Part shown: one piece after another, positions 17,702 through 27,077 of the stretch
Position numbering within the stretch: position 1 is the first letter of the stretch
Layout: each line of letters begins with the position of its first letter
NCBI RefSeq assembly: GCF_040529335.1
Contig: NZ_CP159534.1
Span: 5,084,001-5,148,000 of the forward strand
Length of the DNA: 64,000 nt
Direction of reading: 5' to 3'
From: Streptomyces sp. HUAS MG91
GTDB taxonomy: Bacteria > Actinomycetota > Actinomycetes > Streptomycetales > Streptomycetaceae
Position numbers and translations under genes: made by a program
Notes under the pieces: model-generated
The model's database searches: none
What the model saw: only the letters and a program-made list of their open reading frames with translations
Told to the model about the DNA's origin: nothing

Positions 17702-17776
17702 TCAAGCAGCACGACCATGGCATCCGGCGGGCCGGCTGCCATAGGTAAAGACGAAGGTCGTCGTGAGCTTGGACAT
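17702..17776 (-). CDS. Phe/Tyr-type leader peptide of chorismate mutase
   Basis: A 24-codon ORF, MSKLTTTFVFTYGSRPAGCH then GRAA. It holds two Phe and one Tyr within five codons, using TTT and TAT, which are rare at this GC content. Directly after the Tyr codon the message can form ATGGCA/TGCCAT with an inner CCGG/CCGG stem, a plausible pause or antiterminator partner. The long attenuator hairpin follows. A -10 box TATAGT ends seven bases before the ATG, so the leader is probably leaderless. The architecture parallels pheL/trpL-type attenuation; the function is inferred from position and composition. Confidence 0.6.
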   Translation of the reverse strand: MSKLTTTFVFTYGSRPAGCHGRAA

Positions 17777-17783
17777 GGCGACG

Positions 17784-17789
17784 ACTATA
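17784..17789 (-). promoter_or_regulatory. -10 box of the chorismate mutase leader transcript
   Basis: TATAGT on the minus strand, seven bases before the leader ATG at 17776, predicts transcription starting at or next to the start codon. No good -35 hexamer is visible. Confidence 0.5.
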
Positions 17790-17861
17790 GCCCCTCCGGC
17801 GGGTGAGGAGCGGGGTCCGGGGCGGAGCCCCGTGGCCTGAGGGACAGCTGACCCGAACCGG

Positions 17862-17867
17862 TAGAAT
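17862..17867 (+). promoter_or_regulatory. -10 box of guaA
   Basis: TAGAAT lies 41 nt before the guaA GTG in a region otherwise very GC-rich. A clear -35 is not evident. Confidence 0.45.
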
Positions 17868-17908
17868 CGCGAGTACCGACCCCCCGTAAAGCCGCCGGAA
17901 GGCAACCC

Positions 17909-19489
<1,581 letters not shown>

Positions 19490-19509
19490 TCCCCACGGTC
19501 GTGTGAGCG

Positions 19510-19540
19510 TGCCGTCCACCTCTCGGTGGGCGGCATTTCT
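19510..19540 (+). terminator. Rho-independent terminator of guaA
   Basis: Stem TGCCGTCCACC (19510-19520) with GGTGGGCGGCA (19525-19535), a tctc loop, then TTTCT. It abuts the stop of the convergent PNPOx-like gene. Confidence 0.8.
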
Positions 19541-20019
19541 CATGTCCGCTTCATGGTCCGCAGGCCGCCGCCCGGCGTCCACACCTCCACCACCAGATAC
19601 GTGTCGTCCTGCACGTACGTCCTGGTCACCTCGGTCACCTCGACCCGGAACAGGTGGAACGACGACGGGTCGGGGACCGCCACCTGTCCGGTGTACCGGG
19701 AGACCGTCGGCTCGTCCTCCACGAGCAGCGCGCGCCCCGAGACCCGTACGTCGCCGCCGCCCATGGCCGTGCCCTCGCCCGGGTTGGCCTGGAGCGCGCA
19801 CCGCGGGTCGCGCAGCAGGTCCAGCGCCTTCAGCGACCCCGGCATCATGCCGAGCCACAACTCGCCGTCCAGGAAACGGACCTCGAGCCCGGACGTGCGC
19901 GGGGAGCCGTCCTTGCGGAGGGTCGCGAGGGTGTGGTGCGTGTAGGCACCGAAGCGGTCCTCGACCGTCTTGGCGAGGTCCGGTTCGGCGGTCGAGAAAG
20001 CTGCCCAGTTCGACGTCAT
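19540..20019 (-). CDS. Pyridoxamine 5'-phosphate oxidase-family (FMN-binding split barrel) protein
   Basis: 159 aa. The layout is that of small PNPOx-like flavin reductases. It starts MTSNWAAFSTAEPDLAKTVE, followed by beta strands around YTHHTLATLRKDGSPRTSG and a conserved GELWLGMMPGSLKALDLLRD segment. True PdxH features are not complete, so B6 salvage should not be assumed. F420- or FMN-dependent reductase activity is possible. ATG 20019 is the first Met consistent with the family; longer upstream extensions in the same frame are antisense to the class II aldolase gene. It is divergent from that gene and convergent with guaA. Confidence 0.8.
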   Translation of the reverse strand: MTSNWAAFSTAEPDLAKTVEDRFGAYTHHTLATLRKDGSPRTSGLEVRFLDGELWLGMMPGSLKALDLLRDPRCALQANPGEGTAMGGGDVRVSGRALLVEDEPTVSRYTGQVAVPDPSSFHLFRVEVTEVTRTYVQDDTYLVVEVWTPGGGLRTMKRT

Positions 20020-20136
20020 GCGCCGAGTCTGCCGCGCATACCCGACATCTCCTGTCGGATATCGCGGGCGACCCGCCGCATTCTCTTCACAGCCCGGCCC
20101 TGTCGCCTTCGAGGTCACGGAGGTACCTTCCGCTGC

Positions 20137-20946
20137 ATGTCGACGCAGAACTCCGGACCCGTGCCCGCCCCCGCCCCGATACCGACGGACCAGTTGCACT
20201 TCGCCATGCCGCCGGTGCACACGAGCGCCGCCGACGAGCGGCGGCACCGCAAGGAGCGGCTCGCGGGCGCGCTGCGGATCTTCGGGCGGTTCGGCTACGA
20301 GGACGGGGTGTCGGGCCACATCACCGCCCGCGACCCGGAGTACGACGACTGCTACTGGGTCAATCCGTTCGGGGTGCCGCTGCGCCACGTCACCGTCGGC
20401 GACCTCGTCCTGGCCAACGGCGAGGGGCAGGTCGTGGAGGGCCGCCACCACGTCAACCAGGCGGCCTTCACCGTGCACGCCGAGGTGCACCGGGCCCGGC
20501 CGGAGCTGGTCGCCGTCGCGCACTGCCACTCCACGTACGGCAAGGCGCTGTCCGCGCTCGGCGAGCTGATCGAGCCGATCACCCAGGAGGCGTGCGCCTT
20601 CTACGAGGATCACGTGCTGCTCGACGAGTACACGGGGGTCTCCGTGGACGCGGGGGAGGGCAAGCGGATCGCTGTCGCGCTCGGCGCCTACAAGGCGCTG
20701 GTGCTGCGCAATCACGGGCTGCTGACCGTCGGGGACTCCGTGGACGCGGCCGCCTGGTGGTTCATCGCGCTGGAGCGGTGCTGCGAGGTGCAGCTCGCTG
20801 CGCGGGCCGCCGGGAGGCCTGTGCTCATCGATCGCCGCCAGGCCGTGGAGACCCGGGACCGGACGGGCGGTGACCTTGTGGCGTGGATCAATTACCAGAG
20901 CCTGTGGCAGGACATCACAAGAAGCGAGCCGGAGTTTTTGGCGTAG
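20137..20946 (+). CDS. Class II aldolase/adducin family protein
   Basis: 269 aa. Fold-defining motifs are FGYEDGVSGHITARDP near the N-terminus and the metal-binding histidines in VAVAHCHSTYGKAL and LRNHGLLTVG. Members are Zn-dependent aldolases, epimerases or decarboxylases acting on sugar phosphates, but the substrate here cannot be predicted. ATG 20137 has GGAGG 13 bases upstream, which is rather far. An intergenic dyad repeat follows and separates it from the convergent DUF4429 gene. Confidence 0.85.
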   Translation: MSTQNSGPVPAPAPIPTDQLHFAMPPVHTSAADERRHRKERLAGALRIFGRFGYEDGVSGHITARDPEYDDCYWVNPFGVPLRHVTVGDLVLANGEGQVVEGRHHVNQAAFTVHAEVHRARPELVAVAHCHSTYGKALSALGELIEPITQEACAFYEDHVLLDEYTGVSVDAGEGKRIAVALGAYKALVLRNHGLLTVGDSVDAAAWWFIALERCCEVQLAARAAGRPVLIDRRQAVETRDRTGGDLVAWINYQSLWQDITRSEPEFLA

Positions 20947-20970
20947 TCGGCCGAGTGCGGCTGAGTGGGG

Positions 20971-21070
20971 GCTGGTCGCGCAGTTCCCCGCGCCCCTGAA
21001 AGGCCTGCGGCCTTCAGGGGAGGCTGCGCGCAGCGCATGCCTCAGGGGCGCGGGGAACTGCGCGACCAGC
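20971..21070. repeat. Extragenic dyad repeat, complete copy
   Basis: A perfect 29-bp inverted repeat (20971-20999 with 21042-21070) built on the core GCGCAGTTCCCCGCGCCCCT, with smaller hairpins in the 42-nt centre. Related arms occur at 24051, 39587, 39630, 39690, 46411 and 46483. Between convergent genes it probably also terminates transcription. Confidence 0.85.
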
Positions 21071-21094
21071 CACGACGGTGGCGCGCGTGGGGGG

Positions 21095-21976
21095 TCAGCG
21101 GAAGTCCCGGAGTACGACCTGTTTGGTCAGGGCGAACTCGTCGTCGGTGAGGACCCCCTGGCGATACAGGTCCCCCAACTCCCGTAACCGCCGCAGCAGC
21201 ACGTCATGATCGGCCCGCACCGGACCGCCCGCCACCCCCGGCAGGGCCTCGCGGGGCGTCGAAGGGTGCGGGAGGCGGGCGGTGACGGCCGCCGCGACGA
21301 GGGCCGTCAGCAGGTCCTTGCGGGCGTTGCCCCACAGGTCCAGGGCGTACGGGTCCTTCTCCGGCGGGAGCTTGACGTGCGGGGCGCTGTCCGTGGCGCT
21401 CTTGGTGACGAAGCGCAGGAACCCGTCCTCGTAACCGGAGTTGGGCAGCCAGTCCACCCCGTCGAGATCGCCGAGGGCGATGATCCGCGGGCCCGTCGCC
21501 CGCTTCACCCGGTCCGAGGTGTCGCTCCAGTCGATGCGGACCCGGCTGCCGTCGAAGGAGACCATGCCGTCGCTGGAGCGGACCGAGACCGGGACGGCGG
21601 GACCCGGCACGAGGTACGACTGGGCGGGCCCGTCCGGGAGTTGTTCGAGCAGCAGCGCCTGCCGGATCTCCTCGGCGAGATACTCGGCGACGCCGGACCG
21701 GTCCGTGTCGACCGCGAGCCGGTAGGGGTCCGCGGCCTCCGGGAGACGGCCGCCGGTGGCCTGGAGGAGCGGATCGGCGGCCTCGCGCAGGGTGAGGCGG
21801 AGCCGGCCGCGGCGCCGCTCCGGCTCGTAGGCGACCCCCGTGACGGCGGTCAGCGGCACGTCGATCTCGCCGTACGTCTGCCGCAGCAGCGCCACACTGC
21901 GGTGCAGACCTGGGGTGATGCGGACCGTGGTTCCGTCGAAGGCCCAGGTCCCGTCACGCTGGATGATCTCGGCCAT
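21095..21976 (-). CDS. DUF4429 protein with C-terminal SHOCT domain
   Basis: 293 aa. Two DUF4429 modules are visible (residues about 1-100 and 120-235), each opening with a G..V.FDG..V.I pattern and containing an A.GDLDGVDW-like or V.YEPERRRG segment. The last 30 residues (LLRRLRELGDLYRQGVLTDD) form a SHOCT oligomerisation hairpin. The role is unknown; in Streptomyces DUF4429 proteins are abundant, soluble and PH-domain-like. No Shine-Dalgarno is evident before the ATG, so it may be leaderless. It is divergent from the TIG-like membrane protein gene. Confidence 0.82.
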   Translation of the reverse strand: MAEIIQRDGTWAFDGTTVRITPGLHRSVALLRQTYGEIDVPLTAVTGVAYEPERRRGRLRLTLREAADPLLQATGGRLPEAADPYRLAVDTDRSGVAEYLAEEIRQALLLEQLPDGPAQSYLVPGPAVPVSVRSSDGMVSFDGSRVRIDWSDTSDRVKRATGPRIIALGDLDGVDWLPNSGYEDGFLRFVTKSATDSAPHVKLPPEKDPYALDLWGNARKDLLTALVAAAVTARLPHPSTPREALPGVAGGPVRADHDVLLRRLRELGDLYRQGVLTDDEFALTKQVVLRDFR

Positions 21977-22121
21977 ACGGAAATTCTCGCAGTGTCGTCA
22001 ACACTTCGGTCAATGCGGGCGAAAGCCGTTCAGTCTCCAGGGGTGGACCTGCGCGCCGGAGCGCGCGCCCGGTGCGGCACAATTCCCTCTCATCACAAGG
22101 AAGTTGACTGGGGGACCAACG

Positions 22122-23393
22122 GTGGCGGTGCAGGAAGCGCGGCAGGGGCAGGACTCGCACGGGGGCGGCTGCCGTTGCGGCGACTGTCCGCACGGCGCAC
22201 GCCAGGGGCACCGCAGGGCGGTCGCCGCGTTCCTGGCCAAGCGGGACGAACTGGCGGCCGGCACCGGGCTGCCGCCCGCCGTCGCCCACTCGGCCGGGGC
22301 CTCCCGGCAGTGGATCTCCGACGAACTCACCCAGTCCGCGCAGGCCGTGGCCGACCGGGGCCGCGAGGAGGGCGCCGCCTGGCTGGCCGGACTGTGGCCC
22401 CGCACTCTGTACGTCGTCTGGGGCGCGGCCGGGCTGCTGCTCCTGGTCCAGCTCCTCACGGCGCTCGGCGCGGGCTGGACGGCCGCCCGCACGGCCGGGC
22501 TCGTCGCCGCCGCGCTGGCCGGGGCGCTGCTGACCGGCGCCGCGTACTGGCACCGGGCGCGCGGCGGGGTGCTCGCGCCGCTGATCGGCGAGGACAACCG
22601 GCTGTCGACCTCGCGGGCGGTCGCTGGCGTGGTCGTGCTGCTGTCGGTGTACGCCGTCCTGGTCCTCGCCGGTGAACTCGCGGCGGCCTCCGGCCCGGCC
22701 CACCGCGACGCACTCATCGACGGGCTCGAACTCGCCGCCGGGGCCGGTCTGTTGACGGTGCTCGCCGTGGTCTGCGCGGTCGCCGTGCTGGTGCGCCGGG
22801 TCGTCGGGCTGCGGGTCACCGGGCAGCGCCTGCAGAAGGTGCGGGCCGCCCGGCCGCGCGCCGCCGACCTGCTCACCGACGACTCGGGGCGCGGCAGCTT
22901 CACCGACACGCAGTACGTGGCCGTGTGCGCGGCCGCCGTGATCTGGGCCGGGGCGCGCCTCGCCCGCCGCCCCGACCAGCTGCCCGATCTGCCCTGGGGG
23001 CTCGCCGTCCTCGTCGTGGTCTCGGCGGCGACGTATCTGGCCGGAAAGTACGCGGAGGGCGGCCGCCCGGTCATCCTCTCCGTGGTGCGGGCCCGGGAGG
23101 CCGGCGACCTCGACGCGCCCATCCGCACCGGCGACGACATCGAGATCCGCGGCGCCGGGTTCGTCCCGCCGGGCGCGGGCGGCGCCGATCAGCTGGCGCG
23201 GGTCGCGGTGCGCATCGGGCCGGTCCATGTGCACGTGCCGCTGGTGCCGGTCGCGGGCGGCTTCACCAACCCCGCCGACGCACTGCTCACCGTGCCGGTG
23301 CCGGTGGACGTGGAGCCCGGCCGGGTGGAGGTTCAGGTCATCACGGCGACCGGGGTCGAGACCAACCGCTGCACGATCGACGTCACGGATTGA
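22122..23393 (+). CDS. Polytopic membrane protein with N-terminal Cys cluster and C-terminal TIG-like domain
   Basis: 423 aa from GTG 22122, which has GGGGGA seven bases upstream; the longer in-frame ORF from 21840 is antisense to DUF4429. A CRCGDC cluster near residue 20 precedes a soluble stretch. Six hydrophobic segments follow between about residues 90 and 310. The C-terminal 100 residues (IRTGDDIEIRGAGF, then an RVAVRIGPV strand) resemble an IPT/TIG immunoglobulin-like fold. I do not recognise the family. The Cys cluster could bind Zn. It is followed closely by DoxX on the same strand. Confidence 0.7.
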   Translation: MAVQEARQGQDSHGGGCRCGDCPHGARQGHRRAVAAFLAKRDELAAGTGLPPAVAHSAGASRQWISDELTQSAQAVADRGREEGAAWLAGLWPRTLYVVWGAAGLLLLVQLLTALGAGWTAARTAGLVAAALAGALLTGAAYWHRARGGVLAPLIGEDNRLSTSRAVAGVVVLLSVYAVLVLAGELAAASGPAHRDALIDGLELAAGAGLLTVLAVVCAVAVLVRRVVGLRVTGQRLQKVRAARPRAADLLTDDSGRGSFTDTQYVAVCAAAVIWAGARLARRPDQLPDLPWGLAVLVVVSAATYLAGKYAEGGRPVILSVVRAREAGDLDAPIRTGDDIEIRGAGFVPPGAGGADQLARVAVRIGPVHVHVPLVPVAGGFTNPADALLTVPVPVDVEPGRVEVQVITATGVETNRCTIDVTD

Positions 23394-23430
23394 GCCGTAC
23401 TGAGCCGTACTGAGCAGTATTGAGCCGAAC
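23391..23430 (+). repeat. Four tandem copies of a 10-bp repeat starting at a stop codon
   Basis: TGAGCCGTAC, TGAGCCGTAC, TGAGCAGTAT, TGAGCCGAAC in direct succession. The first TGA is the stop of the upstream gene. The array lies just before the DoxX promoter region. Confidence 0.8.
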
Positions 23431-23500
23431 CCGTCTCTCGTACGTATGGTCGGGTAAAGGCGTGTGGAGCGCCCAGGGCGCGAGAGGCGGCGGAGCGGCG

Positions 23501-24019
23501 ATGGCTCACGGCATGCGGACCGACGCGTACACCGGATATGTCGACAGGGGACGCGGGGACTGGCGGGCGACCGCGCAGCGGTACGCGCTGGTGCCGCTGC
23601 GCATCTTCCTCGGCATCACGTTCATCTACGCGGCGTACGACAAACTCAGCGACAGCGCGTTCTTCAAGGCGACCGGGGCCGGGTCCATCGGGGAGCAGAT
23701 GCGCGGGGTGCGCGACAGCTCCGCGATTCCGGCGCTCGTCGATCTGGCGCTGAAGTCTCCTTCGGGGTTCGGCTACGCGATCGCCTTCGGCGAGCTGGCG
23801 GTCGGTATCGGCACGCTGCTCGGGGTGCTGGCCCGGATCGCGGCGGTGGGCGGCGCGCTCATCTCGCTCAGCCTGTGGCTGACCGTGAGCTGGCAGACGG
23901 AGCCGTACTACCTCGGCAACGACCTGGCGTACCTGATGGCGTGGCTGCCGCTGATTCTGGCCGGGGCGGCGGTGTGGTCGGTGGACGCGTGGTGGCGGGG
24001 CCGTAGGCGCGGCCTCTGA
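23501..24019 (+). CDS. DoxX-family membrane protein
   Basis: 172 aa from ATG 23501, with GGAG six bases upstream. DoxX signatures are PLRIFLGITFIYAAYDKLSD in the first membrane helix, a long loop, then ELAVGIGTLLGVLARIAAVG and two more helices ending AGAAVWSVDAWWRGRRR. DoxX proteins are four-helix membrane proteins linked to redox or thiol homeostasis in actinobacteria. Substrate and partner are not evident here. It follows the TIG-like membrane protein; a pattern CGTACGTATGGT upstream could be a -10 region. Confidence 0.82.
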   Translation: MAHGMRTDAYTGYVDRGRGDWRATAQRYALVPLRIFLGITFIYAAYDKLSDSAFFKATGAGSIGEQMRGVRDSSAIPALVDLALKSPSGFGYAIAFGELAVGIGTLLGVLARIAAVGGALISLSLWLTVSWQTEPYYLGNDLAYLMAWLPLILAGAAVWSVDAWWRGRRRGL

Positions 24020-24050
24020 CTCGGGGCCACCGGTCGCATCCCGGCCGCGG

Positions 24051-24078
24051 CCCGGGGAACTGCGCGAGAAGCCCCACC
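24051..24078 (-). repeat. Extragenic dyad repeat, single arm
   Basis: CCCGGGGAACTGCGCGAGAA and flanking bases match one arm of the repeat family at 20971-21070. The partner arm is missing. Confidence 0.65.
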
Positions 24079-24092
24079 AAGCCGCAGCTTGG

Positions 24093-24305
24093 TCACGACC
24101 GGGCGGAGCCCTGAGCCCGGCGCCGCCGCACCCCATGGGCGACCGTCCCCACGGCCCCGGCCAGACACAACCCCCCGACCACCAACGGAATCGCCACGAA
24201 CCACGGAGTGACCCACGCTCCGCCCGCGTCCCCGAAATACACGACGGCGGTCACCACCAGCACGACCCCGGCCACCAACCGCCCGGGACGGAATTCATGA
24301 CGCAC
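24093..24305 (-). CDS. Small two-helix membrane protein coupled to the PspC/LiaF-like gene
   Basis: 70 aa from GTG 24305. Its start overlaps the end of the PspC-domain gene by 11 nt, and GGAGG lies inside that upstream gene, so translation is coupled. Two hydrophobic helices are visible (VAGVVLVVTAVVYFG and WFVAIPLVVGGLCLAGAVG), then an Arg-rich tail RRRRAQGSARS. No recognised family. Context suggests a membrane partner of the envelope-stress module. Confidence 0.7.
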   Translation of the reverse strand: MRHEFRPGRLVAGVVLVVTAVVYFGDAGGAWVTPWFVAIPLVVGGLCLAGAVGTVAHGVRRRRAQGSARS

Positions 24306-25602
24306 GGGAGACCTCCACCTGTCCGACCCCGACCTCGACATGCAGCTCGACCGTGCCGGAGGCCTCGGTGCCGGCCGGCGGTTCGAGCGTCGCACGCTTC
24401 TCGACGCCCGGCTGGACGTCGACGTCGTTCGAGGCGTCCCCGGGCAACTGGACGTCCCCGACCCCGACCTCGGCACGCAGCTCCACCGTCGCGTCCGCCG
24501 GCACCACGACCCGCGCCTGCCCGGCGCCCACCTCGACGTGCACGGACACCGTCTTCCCCGCGCCGACCCGCACCTTGCCGAGATCGAGCGTGCCGACCCC
24601 GGACCCCAGCTCGTACTTGCCGGAGACGTCGGCGGCGCTCGCGGGCGTCCAGTCCCGGTGCATCCACCGCGTACCGATGTTGGAGGGCAGCGCGGCGGAC
24701 GCCGTGAGCAGCCCCGCCGTGATGACGGCGAGCACGATCGAACCGACGCCGGTGCGCCCGCGGAAGGCGCTGACCGCGATGCCGAGCCCGAAGACGGCCA
24801 GCGCGCAGGCCAGCCCGGTCTGCAGGCTGTGGCCGAGCGACCGGTCGTCCCAGGTGACCCCGGCCCCGACCAGCCCGGCGACGAGCGCGCCGAGGAACGT
24901 GAGCGCCCCGATGCCGCGCGGCCCGGGCGGCCGCGGGGGCCGCACGGCATCGGGCCGCCCCCACCCGCCCGTGCCGCCCCCGGAGGGCGCCGCGGCGGCC
25001 CGCGCCATGTCCGGCGGCCCCCAGAAGTACCCGGTGCCCCCCACGTGCGTACCGTCCTTGACGATCGGATCGCGCCACCACGACGGCGCCCCGGCGACCG
25101 GCGGCGCCTGCGCCTCGGGCGGCGCGTCGGCGACGGCCTGCGCGGCGACCGGATCGGCCTCGGCGGTGGTGGTGCGCCGCTGCGACCAGTACCCGGCACC
25201 GGCCAGGAGCAGGGCGAGGACGGCGGCGAAGGACAGCGCCCCGCCGTTGTTCAGCATGGACAGGAAGACGCCGCAGCCGACCAGCGCGGTGACGATGGCG
25301 GCCAGCCCGGGCCCGTCGACCCGCCCGGTGAGCAGCTTCCTGAACTCGTTCTCGTCCTCGTCGTCGTAGGCCACGAACAGCCATGCGAAGCCGTAGAAGA
25401 TCAGGCCCACCCCGCCGGTCACGGCGAGCACGGCCAGGCCGATCCGGAAGATCACCGGGTCCATGTCGCAGTGCCGGCCGAGCCCCGCGCAGACCCCGCC
25501 CAGCGTCTTGTGCCGGCGGTCCCGGCGGAACCGCCGCAGCGGCGCGGGCTCCGGCTCCCCGCCCGGGACCGCGGTGGCGGCCGGGGCATCCTCGTGCGTC
25601 AT
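24295..25602 (-). CDS. PspC-domain membrane protein with LiaF-like C-terminus
   Basis: 435 aa. PspC domain at about residues 20-85 (RRHKTLGGVCAGLGRHCDMD then a membrane helix), further hydrophobic segments, a Pro/Ala/Gly-rich cytoplasmic linker and two helices. The C-terminal beta-rich domain has repeated VGxGxxxL units, like the LiaF/DUF4097 toast-rack fold. It is divergent from a PspC-histidine kinase/NarL regulator pair, the arrangement of Lia/Psp-type envelope-stress systems in which LiaF restrains the kinase. ATG 25602 is chosen because the PspC-domain N-terminus fits; no clear Shine-Dalgarno, so the transcript may be leaderless. Confidence 0.85.
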   Translation of the reverse strand: MTHEDAPAATAVPGGEPEPAPLRRFRRDRRHKTLGGVCAGLGRHCDMDPVIFRIGLAVLAVTGGVGLIFYGFAWLFVAYDDEDENEFRKLLTGRVDGPGLAAIVTALVGCGVFLSMLNNGGALSFAAVLALLLAGAGYWSQRRTTTAEADPVAAQAVADAPPEAQAPPVAGAPSWWRDPIVKDGTHVGGTGYFWGPPDMARAAAAPSGGGTGGWGRPDAVRPPRPPGPRGIGALTFLGALVAGLVGAGVTWDDRSLGHSLQTGLACALAVFGLGIAVSAFRGRTGVGSIVLAVITAGLLTASAALPSNIGTRWMHRDWTPASAADVSGKYELGSGVGTLDLGKVRVGAGKTVSVHVEVGAGQARVVVPADATVELRAEVGVGDVQLPGDASNDVDVQPGVEKRATLEPPAGTEASGTVELHVEVGVGQVEVSRAS

Positions 25603-25766
25603 ACGTCCATGGTGGCGGGCCCGGGCCGTCGGCGGGAGTCGGGACAACCCTGGCCGGACCCTGAGATCGTCCCTGAGGCACCCACCGCGGCCGGCCCGGA
25701 GATCAGGGACGTATCCGGGCCCGACCCTGATGCCCCGTGCCGCCCCGCCGTGTGACGATCGGTGCC

Positions 25767-27077
25767 ATGCCGGAAGCAGCGACCGCCCCTCTCGTGGAAG
25801 ACCCGCGGCCGCCGCGCAAGCTCTACCGCAGCAGCGACGGACGCTGGCTGGGCGGAGTCGCGCGGGGCCTGGCCGGGCATCTCGGCCTGCCCGTCGTCTG
25901 GGTGCGGCTGGTCTTCGTCGGCCTGTTCATGGCCGACGGGCTCGGCGCCCTGCTGTACGCCGCGTTCTGGTTCTTCGTCCCGCTGGGCATCGGCGGCGTC
26001 GGCACCGACCCCCGGCCCACGGCCTCGTCGGTGCTCACCACGGAGGTCTCCGCCGACGGCCGCCGCAGACTGGTGGCGCGCCGCCCCGACAAGGGGCAGA
26101 TCCTCGCGCTGGTCCTGATGGTCATCGTCGCGATGATCTTCGTACAGAACGTGCACCTGTCCGGCAACACCAAGGCCTACCTCGTCCCCACCGTGCTGGT
26201 CGGCGCGGGTGTCGCCCTGGTCTGGCGCCAGGCGGACAACGCGCGCAGGGCCCGCTGGGCCGAGGTCGGCCGCCGCAGACGCACCCTGAACCTGGCGCGC
26301 GCCGCCGCCGGAGTCGTCCTGGTCGGCGCGGGCGTGACCGGCATCTTCGTCACCCAGGGCTCCACCGAGCACCTCGGCTCGATCCTCCAGGCGGCGCTCG
26401 CCGTCCTGGTCGGCATCGCGCTGCTCGCGGGCCCCTATCTGATCCGCATGACGCAGGACCTCTCCGAGGAGCGCCTGATGCGCATCCGCGCGCAGGAGCG
26501 GGCCGAGGTCGCCGCCCACGTCCACGACTCGGTGCTGCACACCCTGACCCTGATCCAGCGCAACGCGGACAACGCGGGCGAGGTGCGCCGCCTCGCCCGC
26601 GCCCAGGAGCGCGACCTGCGGGCCTGGCTCTACAAGCCGGCCGCCGCCGAGAACCCGCAGGAGCCCGAGACGGTCGCGGAGGCCGTGAAGCGCAATGCGG
26701 CCGAGGTCGAGGACAAGCACGGCGTCCCCCTGGAGGTCGTGGTCGTCGGCGACTGCCCGCTCGACGAGGCCCTCACGGCACAGATGCAGGCCGCGAGGGA
26801 GGCGATGGTGAACGCCGCCAAGTACGGTGGCGAGGGCGGCGCGGTGCAGGTCTACGCGGAGATCGAGACGACGTCCGAGGGGGTCGAGGTGTTCGTGTCC
26901 GTACGCGACCGCGGTCCGGGCTTCGACATGGACGCCGTGCCCGCCGACCGCATGGGCGTAAGAGAATCGATCATCGGCCGGATGGAACGCAACGGCGGGA
27001 CGGCCCGTCTGCGGGCGGTGCCCGACGGCGGCACCGAGGTCGAACTGACCATGAAGAGGGCGGAGAGGACGTCATGA
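25767..27077 (+). CDS. PspC-domain sensor histidine kinase (LiaS-like)
   Basis: 436 aa. N-terminal PspC domain (RSSDGRWLGGVARGLAGHLG, about residues 20-75), several membrane helices to about residue 225, then a HisKA_3-type dimerisation domain with phospho-acceptor His253 in HVHDSVLHTL. The ATPase domain has N-box REAMVNAAKYG and G-box VSVRDRGPGFD. It should phosphorylate the response regulator whose ATG overlaps its stop (ATGA). Sensing of membrane stress is inferred from the PspC domain and the LiaF-like divergent gene. ATG 25767 lacks a good Shine-Dalgarno. Confidence 0.9.
   Translation: MPEAATAPLVEDPRPPRKLYRSSDGRWLGGVARGLAGHLGLPVVWVRLVFVGLFMADGLGALLYAAFWFFVPLGIGGVGTDPRPTASSVLTTEVSADGRRRLVARRPDKGQILALVLMVIVAMIFVQNVHLSGNTKAYLVPTVLVGAGVALVWRQADNARRARWAEVGRRRRTLNLARAAAGVVLVGAGVTGIFVTQGSTEHLGSILQAALAVLVGIALLAGPYLIRMTQDLSEERLMRIRAQERAEVAAHVHDSVLHTLTLIQRNADNAGEVRRLARAQERDLRAWLYKPAAAENPQEPETVAEAVKRNAAEVEDKHGVPLEVVVVGDCPLDEALTAQMQAAREAMVNAAKYGGEGGAVQVYAEIETTSEGVEVFVSVRDRGPGFDMDAVPADRMGVRESIIGRMERNGGTARLRAVPDGGTEVELTMKRAERTS

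Noticed and set aside
20947..21094. Dyad repeat considered as a CRISPR-like or attachment site
   Set aside because: There are only two arms with no spacer series, and the same core recurs at other intergenic places, which fits a dispersed extragenic repeat.
23462..23500. Upstream GTG start for DoxX
   Set aside because: No Shine-Dalgarno; ATG 23501 has one and fits the family N-terminus.
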